Shown in pieces: positions 55,261 through 64,000 of a stretch of DNA of 64,000 nucleotides. The notes beneath the pieces were generated by a model. The model was not told the origin of the DNA. It saw only the letters and a program-made list of their open reading frames with translations, and did no database searches. Origin of the DNA: Macropodus opercularis (taxonomy: Eukaryota; Chordata; Actinopteri; Anabantiformes; Osphronemidae). A program made the translations under genes and the position numbers. Numbering within the stretch: position 1 is the stretch's first letter; every line of letters starts with the position of its first letter. The stretch is taken from the NCBI GenBank assembly GCA_030770545.1, contig CM061106.1, forward strand, positions 3,560,001 to 3,624,000, in the 5' to 3' direction.

Positions 55261-56679
55261 GGAAAATAATGCTGTTCAGTAGGAAAATTGTTTCCTTCCC
55301 ACCACAGAGTGAGGCCTCACTGAAGCACAGACTGAAACAAAAGCACAGAGAAAGGCCAGATTCAAGCCCAGAATGAAAACAGTCCAGGCTGAAAGACGTA
55401 AAACTCAGAAAGACGCACATGAGACGAGTCACGACACAGGTTTACATTAATTGTAATGGTTCCTGTGGAAACATGGGCTGATTGTCCGATCCATGCTGCA
55501 TCTCCTCGTGGAATCTCAACGTGCAGACTGATCCCTCAGGATTTGCTGACAAGCATCCACAGTTTATTACTGAGCTGAAAGAGAAGAGACGAGGAGACGG
55601 AGAAGAGGCTGTGATCTCTGAGTTCTGCCTTGATGAAGGAACCAGCCAGACTCAGTCCTGGCTCCAGCTCCTGGCACCAACCTCAGCCTCACAGCCCCGT
55701 CTACTGTCCACAGTAGAGCTCAGTCCTGCACCCACACACCGGACTACTCACATTAAGGGAAACAGATGTGACTGACAGTTTATTACTCACCTTCTTTTCG
55801 GACTAACGTCGCTAATGATAAGTTCAGCAGTTTAACTCAAATCTTCAGGAACTCAAAGTGTGCTTTTATTTGGCATATGTACTATATATAGTTTCAGTTT
55901 CATAATAGTTGGAGTTTTTATACTATAATTAACAGAACGTGAAGCTTTTTGTGGACATTATAAGTGGAACACGAACACATGAAATGAGTGATGGTGACAG
56001 CGAACAACAGGAGGCACCCGAGTTAGTTTTGGCTGCAACACTTCAAAAATGGCTCCGTTAGGTTCTGAAATGACTCAGTGGCTCTGATTGCAGTAGAACC
56101 TGGGATGAATGAGTGAATAATACAGTGACTTGAATCCTTGCCACAAGGAGTTTCCCAGCACCTTGGTGACCTCAGCTTGGGTGATGACGAGCGAGAACCA
56201 ACTCCTCCGAGTGCGAGGCCACGGCTCTGAAGCGGTGACGGGTGCTCCTGGTTGGCGGTGAGTTCAGTGTCCCTAGTGGAGGAGTGAAGGATGTTCCCCA
56301 CCGAAGGAGTGAGCACATGGTGGAGCGTAGGGCCAGAGCGTGGACAGCAGTAGTGGAGTCGCTGTGTCTGTGATCCATCTGCTTTCACAGCTGCTACTAG
56401 AACTCTGTGTGGCCTTTAACGTGGCTCTGAGCTGAGCTGCTGGTACCTTTTTGTAGGCTGGTGACTCGGAGGGACTCATCCTCAGCAGCAGAGGTGACTC
56501 GTGGTCTTCCCTTCCCGGGGTCGTCCTCATTTCAGCCTGTTTCGTGGCAGATTTCTGACTGACTGACCTTCACTTGTTGACGTAATGACGGACTGTCGTT
56601 GGTCTTTGCTTGATATGAATTCTACCAGTTGTCAAGTAAGTTTTTTCAGCTGATGGTCCCAAACCCGTTAAGGCAGTAA
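55261..56679. other. Intergenic region
   Basis: No recognised gene. Frames at 55,482-55,775 and 56,023-56,530 have no identifiable motif. Confidence 0.4.
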
Positions 56680-56935
56680 GTTCCACCAATGACCCCTGAC
56701 AAGGCACCTGTGGACTGAAAACCATTTGAGGTGAAGCTCATAAAGCTTATGGAGAGAACCGTGAGCAAAGCGGAAGCACCAGAAAACACGTTTGGACTCA
56801 TTTCAGCCTTTTTTCTTCCCCACATAATTCATATGTGTTCCTTTATAGTTTTGACGCCTTCGATAAGAATCAACAATGTCCAGAAAGAAAACCCATCAAA
56901 TTAGAAGGTGTGTCCAACCCTCTGACTGCTGCTGG
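56680..56935. mobile_element. Decayed DNA-transposon-like repeat end
   Basis: Contains CCCCTGACAAGGCACCTGTG, GAAAACCATTTGAGGTGAAG, ATTCATATGTGTTCCTTTAT and terminal GAAGGTGTGTCCAACC. In fish this order marks the end of a widespread DNA transposon repeat family. Only a remnant is left here. Confidence 0.5.
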
Positions 56936-58765
56936 ATGTTATGCTGTCTAAATCCACTCGCTGGCCACTTGTGACCAGTTCATCCCAGCAGTCTGCTGTT
57001 ATTTCTACTGTGGCAAGATTCCACTTTCAGTGTGTTGTCCTAGTAGAAATGCTTCTAATGGTTTGGCCTCATTAATGGCGTTGAGTTGGAAAATTCAGAC
57101 GTCACTCTTCACGTCAATCCTGACATAGAAGTAAAACTAGTCCAGTTCAGCCCAGGGCATGAAATAAATCCAGCATCACGTCACCGGTGTTCAGGTTCAA
57201 ACCTCTGTCCTGCTCCTTCGTGCGTCGCCTTAATAAGCTGCTGCACAGTGAAGATGTGTAACAGGTAGCGGCTACAGCACCTGTAGGCAGGTAGATGTAT
57301 CCTGAACCACAGGAAAAACATGACGAGACACGGGACACGTGGCTTTCATCTCCTGCGTTAATTGATTTATACACGTATCCGTTGAATCCATTGACTCAAT
57401 GCCACATATTAACACACATTTCCAGGAGTCCATTTACTACATATTTACTGTAGCCCTGTACAGATGACTCAGGCTCATAAAACACGTACACACAATTTCC
57501 AATTAACTCCAAACTACTCAATCTGTCACTTCCCGATTGTCTCAAGAAAGAAATAGTTACATCCTTTCATCAAATTAATTCTGATAGTTCTAGGTGAGAG
57601 GCCTCTGATTGGTCGATCCTTATCTAAGCCCCTCCCTAAACACGCCCCTAATATGATATGATATTTATGAAATTATTAATAATAAATAAATTAAAAAATT
57701 CAGAAAAGGGGGGTTCATTTATTGTGTGATAGGAGTTTTTATTATTGTGATGTTAGAATGGTGTTTCTGAGGATTGTTGGTTGTTTTATTCACTTCAGGG
57801 TTTATGGTGTAGGTGCTGCTGCACCTTCGATGGGGCTGCAGACTGTGTGTGTGTGTGCGTGCGTGCTTCGTGACAGAGGGGGTGGTTGGTGTGGGGATAC
57901 TGTTTGTAACAAGTACTTGGTAACAAGTGTTTGGTAAAAAGCCTGCGCTTCTAGACAGCAAACAGGGAATGATGCTGAAAAAAAGAAAAGAAAGTTCTTT
58001 AGTGAAGAATATGTGCGGAGGTAAAAAATAAAATAATGTTGACTTACTAGTTTTGTAAATGTTAACAGTAACAACTAAAATTAAAAAACCTCACATACAG
58101 CAAAACATTGCGTGTGTCCTACGTGTTACAATTCTCAAGAGAAACAAAACTGAACTTAAAACAAACTCGAAGTTAAATTAAACTGAGACATAGGGTGAAA
58201 CTAAGCGTTTACCTTTTACGAAGTAAGAATCGGGCATTTTCTGAGAAGCGTCTCCTCCAGCGTCCGTCACATACCAAGTCCGTGTGTAAAGTGAGGCTGA
58301 GGACTCTCGTTCAGAATGGGGCGGGGTCTCTAGGGGGTAGGTTTACAGGTGACTATGGTCAACACTGCAGGGTAGGGAGGGAGCGCCAGGCTGTCTGTAT
58401 GCCTCCGGCTAAGAAACCCGTCTTTTAGACAGATGCTGAAACTTCAATGTTTCGCAAAAAGAAAAGAATGATCTTTAGTCAATAATGTGTTCAGAATTAA
58501 AATAAGGATCGAGCATTACTTTTTCTAAGCTGCAGCATCTAAATCCTTAAACCCAATAAAAAAAAAAAAGAACTCATACATCTATCGGTGGAAAACAAAA
58601 CAAAATAGAAAACATGCATTTTAGCCGGAAAAAGAAATGTTTTCAAACGACAAAGTGTATAATGTACTCAGAGCTAAAAAAATAGTGAATGGAAATCTTA
58701 TTAAAGTCATGAAAGTAACATCGTGTGTGTGTGTGTGTGATAAACAGTATTTCACCAAATAATAT
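56936..58765. other. Region upstream of the endogenous retrovirus
   Basis: No recognised gene. Two related ~70-bp stretches (about 57,945-58,030 and 58,420-58,505), each with AGACAG...GATGCTGAAA and AAAGAAAAGAA, hint at a local duplication. A (GT)n microsatellite lies at 58,724-58,739. Confidence 0.4.
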
Positions 58766-59342
58766 TGTTAGAGGATATGGAGCATAAGCATTGTCCTCTC
58801 TGTGTTTGGTCCTGTCTGTGTCTCTGTGACCTGTAACCTTTTCTTTACCATGTAACCTTTTCTTGCTTTTACTTGTATAAACATGGAATGATCTCAAACA
58901 CTAGGACAGGAAGGCTTGACCACCTATGTCAGGAGGAGGTTTTGCAGACCACATTTTATTGCTTAATGGCTCCATAGGTATTTGACACCACATGGAGCTG
59001 TTCACTATCTTGCTATGCCTGCATGCATCTTTTACGACTTGTAGTGTTTGGGAAAGGGGGTCTCAACCCCCTGCATCAAAGGAGGAAGCTTCACAACCTA
59101 TGTATATGTTATCTACCATATATGGACTTGTCTTGTACTTTATTGCACCAGATGTAGAAGGAGTGACTTTCATGCTTTTCTCAATAAAAGGAGCTGAGAC
59201 CAAGGGGATTTTGGTAGTCGTCGGCTGGGCACTGAGGTATTGTGTCACAGAGCGACTCCCCTTGTGCTCACAAGTAAAATGAGCTTTGTCTTCATGTCAG
59301 TGTCTCCAGTATTGTTTAAGTGTTGGCAGGTTAGACCCAACA
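58766..59342 (+). repeat. Probable 5' LTR of the endogenous retrovirus
   Basis: Inferred from the primer site that follows. It begins TGTTAGAGG and ends GACCCAACA, giving TGTT...AACA termini over 577 bp. AATAAA occurs in CTCAATAAAAGG at about 59,181-59,192. The matching 3' LTR is outside the window, so the left border is provisional. Confidence 0.6.
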
Positions 59343-59347
59343 TTTCT

Positions 59348-59365
59348 TGGTGCCGAAACCCGGGA
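59348..59365 (+). promoter_or_regulatory. Primer binding site for tRNA-Phe
   Basis: TGGTGCCGAAACCCGGGA is complementary over 18 of 18 bases to the 3' end of vertebrate tRNA-Phe including CCA. It lies 5 bases after the presumed LTR end. Confidence 0.85.
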
Positions 59366-59556
59366 GTCAAGATTCAACGTCGGGGAGGAGGACAACGGAG
59401 GACCGAAATCTGTGCACAGTCGACTCGTCTAGGACGGTCGGAACAAAGACCCGGAGCGTGAATTCGTCTACTGGGCCGGTTGAATAGCTCCTGAAATCCC
59501 CCTCTTCGCTCGCTGATGACGGCTCCTGGAGGCATTTGACCAGGGCAAGACAAAGA

Positions 59557-59562
59557 GTAAGT
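59557..59562 (+). promoter_or_regulatory. Candidate major splice donor in the leader
   Basis: AAGA followed by GTAAGT is a near-consensus donor between the primer site and gag, where retroviruses place the env splice donor. Confidence 0.45.
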
Positions 59563-59611
59563 ACCGCTGAAAAAGTGCGGTGTGTGTGAAATGGCAGGTC
59601 GCATTTCCACG

Positions 59612-59706
59612 TAGAACAGACGTAATTGTTCTAGGAGAAAATAGACGTACTTATTTTCTCAAGCGGACAGACGTAATTGTCCGAGGGAGGAGTAGACTTA
59701 CCCCTC
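59612..59706 (+). promoter_or_regulatory. Array of GACG-loop hairpins, candidate packaging signal
   Basis: Four consecutive hairpins. Stem TAGAACA/TGTTCTA (59,612-59,633) has loop GACGTAAT. Stem GAGAAAATA/TATTTTCTC (59,635-59,660) has loop GACGTACT. Stem CGGACA/TGTCCG (59,664-59,683) has loop GACGTAAT. A weaker fourth pairs GAGGAGTA with TACCCCTC (59,687-59,706) around GACT. The stems differ in sequence while the loops are nearly the same. In murine gammaretroviruses two GACG-loop stem-loops are part of the RNA packaging/dimerisation signal, so a similar role is inferred. Confidence 0.6.
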
Positions 59707-60059
59707 AGTGAATGTTCAGTCTAATGCATTAGTGATGTGTGGAGTGTGAAAGTCACCCATTGACGCAGAAAACGTGTGACTGGGGGAAACCTGACGGTGT
59801 TAACGCAACCCGGCCACACGTACTATACGAAGGGTGAATTAAGGAAACTGTGTGTCATTAGGAGAATCTAAGCCAGAAGTTTCACCGCCTAGGTTGCGGG
59901 GCTCGGATTCTCACATTAAGTTTGCAAACAGTAGGACTGAGCCAAAATTGAAATCGCTGCTCACGTTTTCAGCTACACCCGCAGGAAGATAGTCCTGTAG
60001 AAGCTTGGTGCAGTCGATGAACACGTGAGGTGGTGGCGGATCGTTGACTCAGTCCAAAA

Positions 60060-60232
60060 GTCTATTAGTACAATATATTAATAAAAGCCTATTAATAAGG
60101 TATATTGATAAAGGCTATTGATAAAGCCTAATAATAAGGTATATTGATAAAGGCTATTGATAAAGCCTATTAATAAAGTCAATTAATAAAGTCTATTAAT
60201 AAAAGGCTATTAATAAAGTCTATTAATAAAGG
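60060..60232. repeat. TATTAATAAAG tandem repeats in the leader
   Basis: Imperfect repeats of CTATTAATAAAG and CTATTGATAAAGC just before the gag start. AT-rich and easily expanded. Confidence 0.8.
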
Positions 60233-60236
60233 AGAG

Positions 60237-61384
60237 ATGGGGAAAACAAACAGTAAGCCCCTTTTGGAGGGGGACACAAAGTTTATGGCATTGTTAGATC
60301 CAGAACATGTGAAATGAGTCGGCGAGTGGAAAGAAATATTAATTAATAATAATAAATGAATTCAGTGGCAAATTAGTTACTGACGACTGTCACAGCCTTC
60401 TGTCTAAATTAGACAGAAAGATGGTAAAATAGTTGAAAGGTCACCGTTGAGAGTGGAAATCTAACGGTGATAACAAAGTGTTTGTTTGTTTGTTTGTTTG
60501 TTTTTCTTTCTCACTCCTGTGAGGTGAGTGAGAGAAGTGAAATCTCAGGAGGAGAACTTGATGGAGAGTGTGTTGATGACAGTGGCTGCAGGCCACTGAC
60601 AATGTTGAATCAGTGGGAAAAAAGCTTGTGAACAGTTGATAAGTGGTTTTGAAAAGAAGGATTGAGATCGACAAAGAAAATTTATGATGGTAAATATAAA
60701 GAATTAAAAAAAAAGAAGGGAGTTTGGAAAGATGAGGACAGAGTTAACACCACAGTAGGGCAGACACGACCACAGACGTATGTAAACATCCATCCTGATT
60801 TAAAGCACACATCTGCACTCACTGCGCTGCCCCCACCGTATAAACAGATGCATCTGTGGAATGTGAAGGAGGCCAGTTAGATGTAGATGAGCCAGTGGAG
60901 TAGATTGGAGCAGAGATAACAAGACTAGGGAAGCGATGTGTGTGCTTGCTGCAGCGCAGCAGCAAGATCAGGAAGTCAGAAGAAGAAAGTAGAAGCAAAG
61001 TGACGAAGAAGGAGAGGAACCTTTTAGCAACAGGCGTTATTAGCAGGATTTAGAGACCCAATCTCTTATTTTATCAGAAAACATAATGTAAATTATATTA
61101 CTGACTCCGTTCACCAAATTATGAACTTTGCCAGACATGCTAGTGAAGTATTAGCGAAGAAAAAGAAAAATGTTGATGCAGCAACTATATTTGGCTTATT
61201 TGGAGCAGATGACAACTTAGAAGCAGAAGTGTTTTTCCAAGGGTCCTCCGGTAGAGGCCGAGGGGGGCTCAGAGGAAGGGGGCGTGGTCGGGGTAGAGGA
61301 GGTCCACCTAAGCATGATCGCTGTTACATTTGTGACAAGCCAGGACACATGGCCAGAACCTGCCCCGAGAACCCCGGAAAGTAG
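60237..61384 (+). pseudogene. Retroviral gag, broken
   Basis: Gag builds the virion core. The start MGKTNSKPLLEGD has the Gly-2 and Ser context of an N-myristoylated matrix protein. Translation stops at TGA 60,315-60,317, with more stops after. A piece at 60,662-60,880 includes LPPPYK, a PPPY-type late-budding motif. The nucleocapsid end (61,121-61,384) has a Gly/Arg-rich tract and one CCHC zinc knuckle, CYICDKPGHMARTC (CX2CX4HX4C). The capsid region is short and broken; no clear major homology region was found. The frame ends at TAG 61,382. Confidence 0.75.
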
Positions 61385-61465
61385 CAACAGAGGCCTGCAG
61401 AGTACAATAAACCAAACCCATTTAATCCTAATAATTGACTAGGCCCGCAGGAGAGTTCACCAGAC

Positions 61466-62302
61466 ATGGACAGACCTGATGATTTTTTAGATCTCACTTG
61501 TGTGATAGAAACATTAGTAGCACAGACCGGTAATAAGAACACTCCCACCAGAACCTTGACAGTAGAAGGTCGTGACATTGTTTTCTTATGTGATTCAGGA
61601 GCAGACCGCACAGTTTTAAAAGAGCACGTTGAGGGAGTTTCCGCTTCAAACGACCGTATTTTTGTGCAATCAGCAAACGGCAGAATAACATCAAGTGCAG
61701 TGTCTAAACCTGTGTCTGTAAGAGATCTTCAGACTAACTTAGAAATAACAGCACCTGTAGTTATGTGTCCAGCATGTCCAGTGAACCTCTTAGGGCGAGA
61801 TCTAATGATAAAATTACATATTTCCGTTGTACCCACCTCAAAAGGAATGGTGGCTATAGGGAAAGATGAAGCAGTGTCTACATATCCCCTATTAGCCAGT
61901 GGGATACCACAATATTATTGGTCTTTAGATTTCCCAAATCCAGACCCAGGGAAAATAGGGAAAGAATTACTAAAACTGGCTGATAACAGCCAATCAGGAG
62001 ACTATGTCTCTATGTCTCCAAGCGAGATGCATGTTACCCTCTGGTACAAACATGACCCAGGGTCAGATCACCAATATGATAAGCTGGTGAATGACTCTGG
62101 ACCCCAACGTGTAACTTTACAACATTATTACACTGATGGCAAAGGAATGTCAGCCTGTGACGTTTTATTGCCAGATAAAGCTTTCAAGCTGTTTAAAAAT
62201 TATGGCTCACAGCCGCATGTCTCTGTGACCAGAGACCCCCAGCACAAATGGGAGTTTCTGGGCCCGTGGTTGAAAGAGACAATGAGACACAACCGTTGTT
62301 AG
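61466..62302 (+). pseudogene. Retroviral protease and pre-RT region
   Basis: The aspartic protease is recognised by the active-site FLCDSGADRTVL and the later NLLGRDL (residues ~40-110 of this segment). After it comes a ~130-residue linker (around MSPSEMHVTLWYKHDP). The reading frame is the same as the nucleocapsid part upstream, separated by TAG (61,382) and TGA (61,436). The frame ends at 62,302, just where RT should begin. Confidence 0.75.
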
Positions 62303-64000
62303 ATCTTATCTATAGTGAACCAATGACTATGAAACAAACTTTGCAGTGGACAGATGCAGCAGAAAAAGCTTTCACTGAGCTGAAACAAGCACTTACCAGC
62401 TCCACTGTTATTGGGTTACCAGACTACACCAAGCCCTTTGTGCAGACTGTTGATTGTAAGGGTTCATTTATGACGTCTATGTTAGCACAGCAGATGGGAG
62501 GCAAGATGAAGCCTGTGGCTTACTACTCTAAGAGATTAGATCCAGTTGCATGTGCTTTGCCTAGCTGTGTCAGAGCTGTGTGTGCTGCAGCGTTAGCCAT
62601 TCAAGCCTCGGCTGAGGTTGTGCTTTATCACCCGCTGCAGTTGTTAGTTCCTCATGAAGTAGACATGTTACTGACTCAGACAAAAATGACATTTCTGTCT
62701 CCTGCGAGACATTTGTCTTTGCTGTCATTGTTGCTTTCGCAACCACATTTGACTATTAAAAGATGTTCAACTCTGAACCCGGCAACCCTCCTCCCACATC
62801 CTGAGGAGGGGGTACCACATCGTTGTCTAGCTGACACAGAACAGCAGTGTAAACCGCGACCTGATTTGAAAGATACTCCTTTAGAGGAAGGAGAATGTTG
62901 GTTTGTTGATGGGTCGTGTTCAAAGACTCCTCAAGGTACTAATCAGTCTGGGTTCGCGGTAGTTACACAGGACACTATCATCACAGCAATGAAGTTACCA
63001 TCTCACTATTCTGCACAAGCTGCAGAAATCGTAGCATTAACTGAAGCATGTAAAGCTGGACGTGGGAAAAGACTGACAGTGTACACAGACAGTCAATATG
63101 CTTTTTCTACATTACATTGCTTTGCTGCCCAGTGGGCTCGTAGAGGAATGACAACTTCTACAGGAAAGACAGTGCAACATGCAAAACTGTTGGAAGCATT
63201 ATTACAAGCTGTGCTTTTGCCAAAAGCATTAGCAGTGTGTAAATGTGCGGCACATACAAAAGGGAAAGATTCAGTTTCACTAGGAAATGCGTTTGCAGAC
63301 AAAATAGCGAAAGAAGCAGCAGAAGGAAAACATGGAACAATGGTCATGGTGGCACAGGATTCTCCTCAAGTGCCACTAGACATAGAAATTATCAGAGACA
63401 TGCAAGCTAACTCTCCTAAGCAAGAAGTGACAAACTGGCTCAAAAACGGAGCACAAATTGAAAATGATGTTTACTATGTTAACAAGAAGCCATGCCTACC
63501 TAGAAGTCTGTTCCGTACAGCAGCTGTAATGAGCCATGGGCCGTGCCATGTCTCAACAGGGGGAATGTTGGCAATAATTGACCAGAACTTCTATGCTTAT
63601 GGATTTAATACTTACTCAAAAAATTTTTGTAGATCATGTCTCATCTGTTGCAAACATAATCCACAAGGTAATCTCAGACCGAAAAGAGGACAGTTCCCTC
63701 AAGCTAAATATCCTTTTCAGTTCATACACATGGATTTTATTGAACTAACACCAAGCCAGCAATATAAGTATTGCCTCGTTCTCATAGATCCATTTTCAAA
63801 ATGGGTTGAAATCGTTCCAAGCAAGACAGCAGATGCCCTTTGAGATTGTGCATGGGAGATCTTTCGTGTTAACAATGATGACTAATGTTAAAGAAAAGGC
63901 AGAAGACACACACACACTAGCAGAGTGGATGTGTAAAATGCTGAAAGAGAAAGAGGTTGTTAATGCAAATAATCTGCCAGACAATGTTTTGTCTCCCCAG
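62270..64000 (+). pseudogene. Retroviral pol: RT remnant, RNase H, partial integrase
   Basis: The frame to 63,843 begins inside the RT thumb/connection (LQWTDAAEKAFTELKQAL). The RT fingers and palm with the YxDD site are absent. RNase H follows with its acidic residues in ECWFVDGSCS, AAEIVALTEAC, YTDSQYAF and GNAFADKIAKE. Integrase shows part of the N-terminal zinc domain (CRSCLICCKH) and the first catalytic Asp region (FQFIHMDFIEL). After TGA at 63,841 the sequence resumes in another frame with PFEIVHGRSF, which in the family lies well downstream. The second Asp and the Glu of the integrase triad are therefore deleted. A further frame runs to the window end. Confidence 0.8.

Larger units (their letters stand above)
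58766..64000 (+). mobile_element. Endogenous retrovirus, internally deleted, runs off the window
   Basis: A 5' LTR, primer site, structured leader, gag remnants, protease, RNase H and integrase pieces lie in retroviral order on the plus strand. Gag holds stops, the RT core is deleted and integrase has lost its middle, so this is a defective provirus. The 3' part (env, 3' LTR) would lie beyond base 64,000. The layout fits a fish retrovirus of simple gamma/epsilon-like type, but the exact genus is not settled from motifs. Confidence 0.88.

Noticed and set aside
58766..64000. Functional provirus
   Set aside because: Gag has early stops, the RT active site and two integrase catalytic residues are absent, and frames are shifted at the deletion borders.

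Overview
This window looks like nuclear DNA of a ray-finned (teleost) fish. Genes are split by GT-AG introns, intergenic space is large, and the recognisable families are typical of fish: an HSP30-type small heat shock protein, a GT6 (ABO/Forssman-like) glycosyltransferase, a ubiquitin-specific protease paralogue, a type II C-type lectin, and a dense load of fish repeats (Tc1, Penelope-like, L2/Rex-like LINE, piggyBac, LTR elements, an endogenous retrovirus). No bacterial-style operons, CRISPR arrays or rRNA genes were seen.

Layout. (1) 1-11,797 and 27,671-36,154 are the arms of one giant inverted repeat, about 8.5 kb of shared sequence, with a 15.9 kb spacer. Each arm carries, from outside inward, a purine/pyrimidine-asymmetric tract with a Lys/Glu/Arg-rich open frame, a block of ~0.6 kb repeats, a Tc1-like transposon, and an eight-exon USP-like gene. 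The arms differ. The left one is longer by about 3.2 kb because a block was tandemly amplified together with a short LTR element, and its USP copy has an 8-nt deletion. The right USP copy stays in phase through all eight exons. (2) The spacer holds two further decayed USP-like exon clusters, a Penelope-like reverse transcriptase fragment, a frameshifted GT6 glycosyltransferase pseudogene (13,996-18,513), a broken HSP30-like gene (20,231-20,792) and a proline-rich gene built on a 27-nt repeat (22,257-24,347).

(3) 39,714-44,285 is a young LTR element on the minus strand. It has 492-bp LTRs that differ at one base by eye, a 5-bp target duplication and a polypurine tract. Its whole interior is one open frame of tandem-repeat protein with no recognisable pol. 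(4) 45,400-48,350 is a set of minisatellites whose units fold back on themselves; a piggyBac element with perfect TTAA flanks is inserted in them. (5) 51,732-54,231 is a complete six-exon C-type lectin gene on the minus strand, and the best intact host gene here. (6) 58,766 to the end of the window is an endogenous retrovirus on the plus strand. It has a tRNA-Phe primer site, a leader with repeated GACG-loop hairpins, gag, protease, RNase H and part of integrase. The reverse transcriptase core and the integrase middle have been deleted.

Most of the window is repeat-derived. The most unusual items are the LTR element whose coding repeat has a period not divisible by three, the hairpin array in the retroviral leader, the leaky-type stop context between gag and protease, and the giant inverted repeat with differently decayed USP copies. 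Family assignments rest on motif reading only; no database search or alignment program was run.
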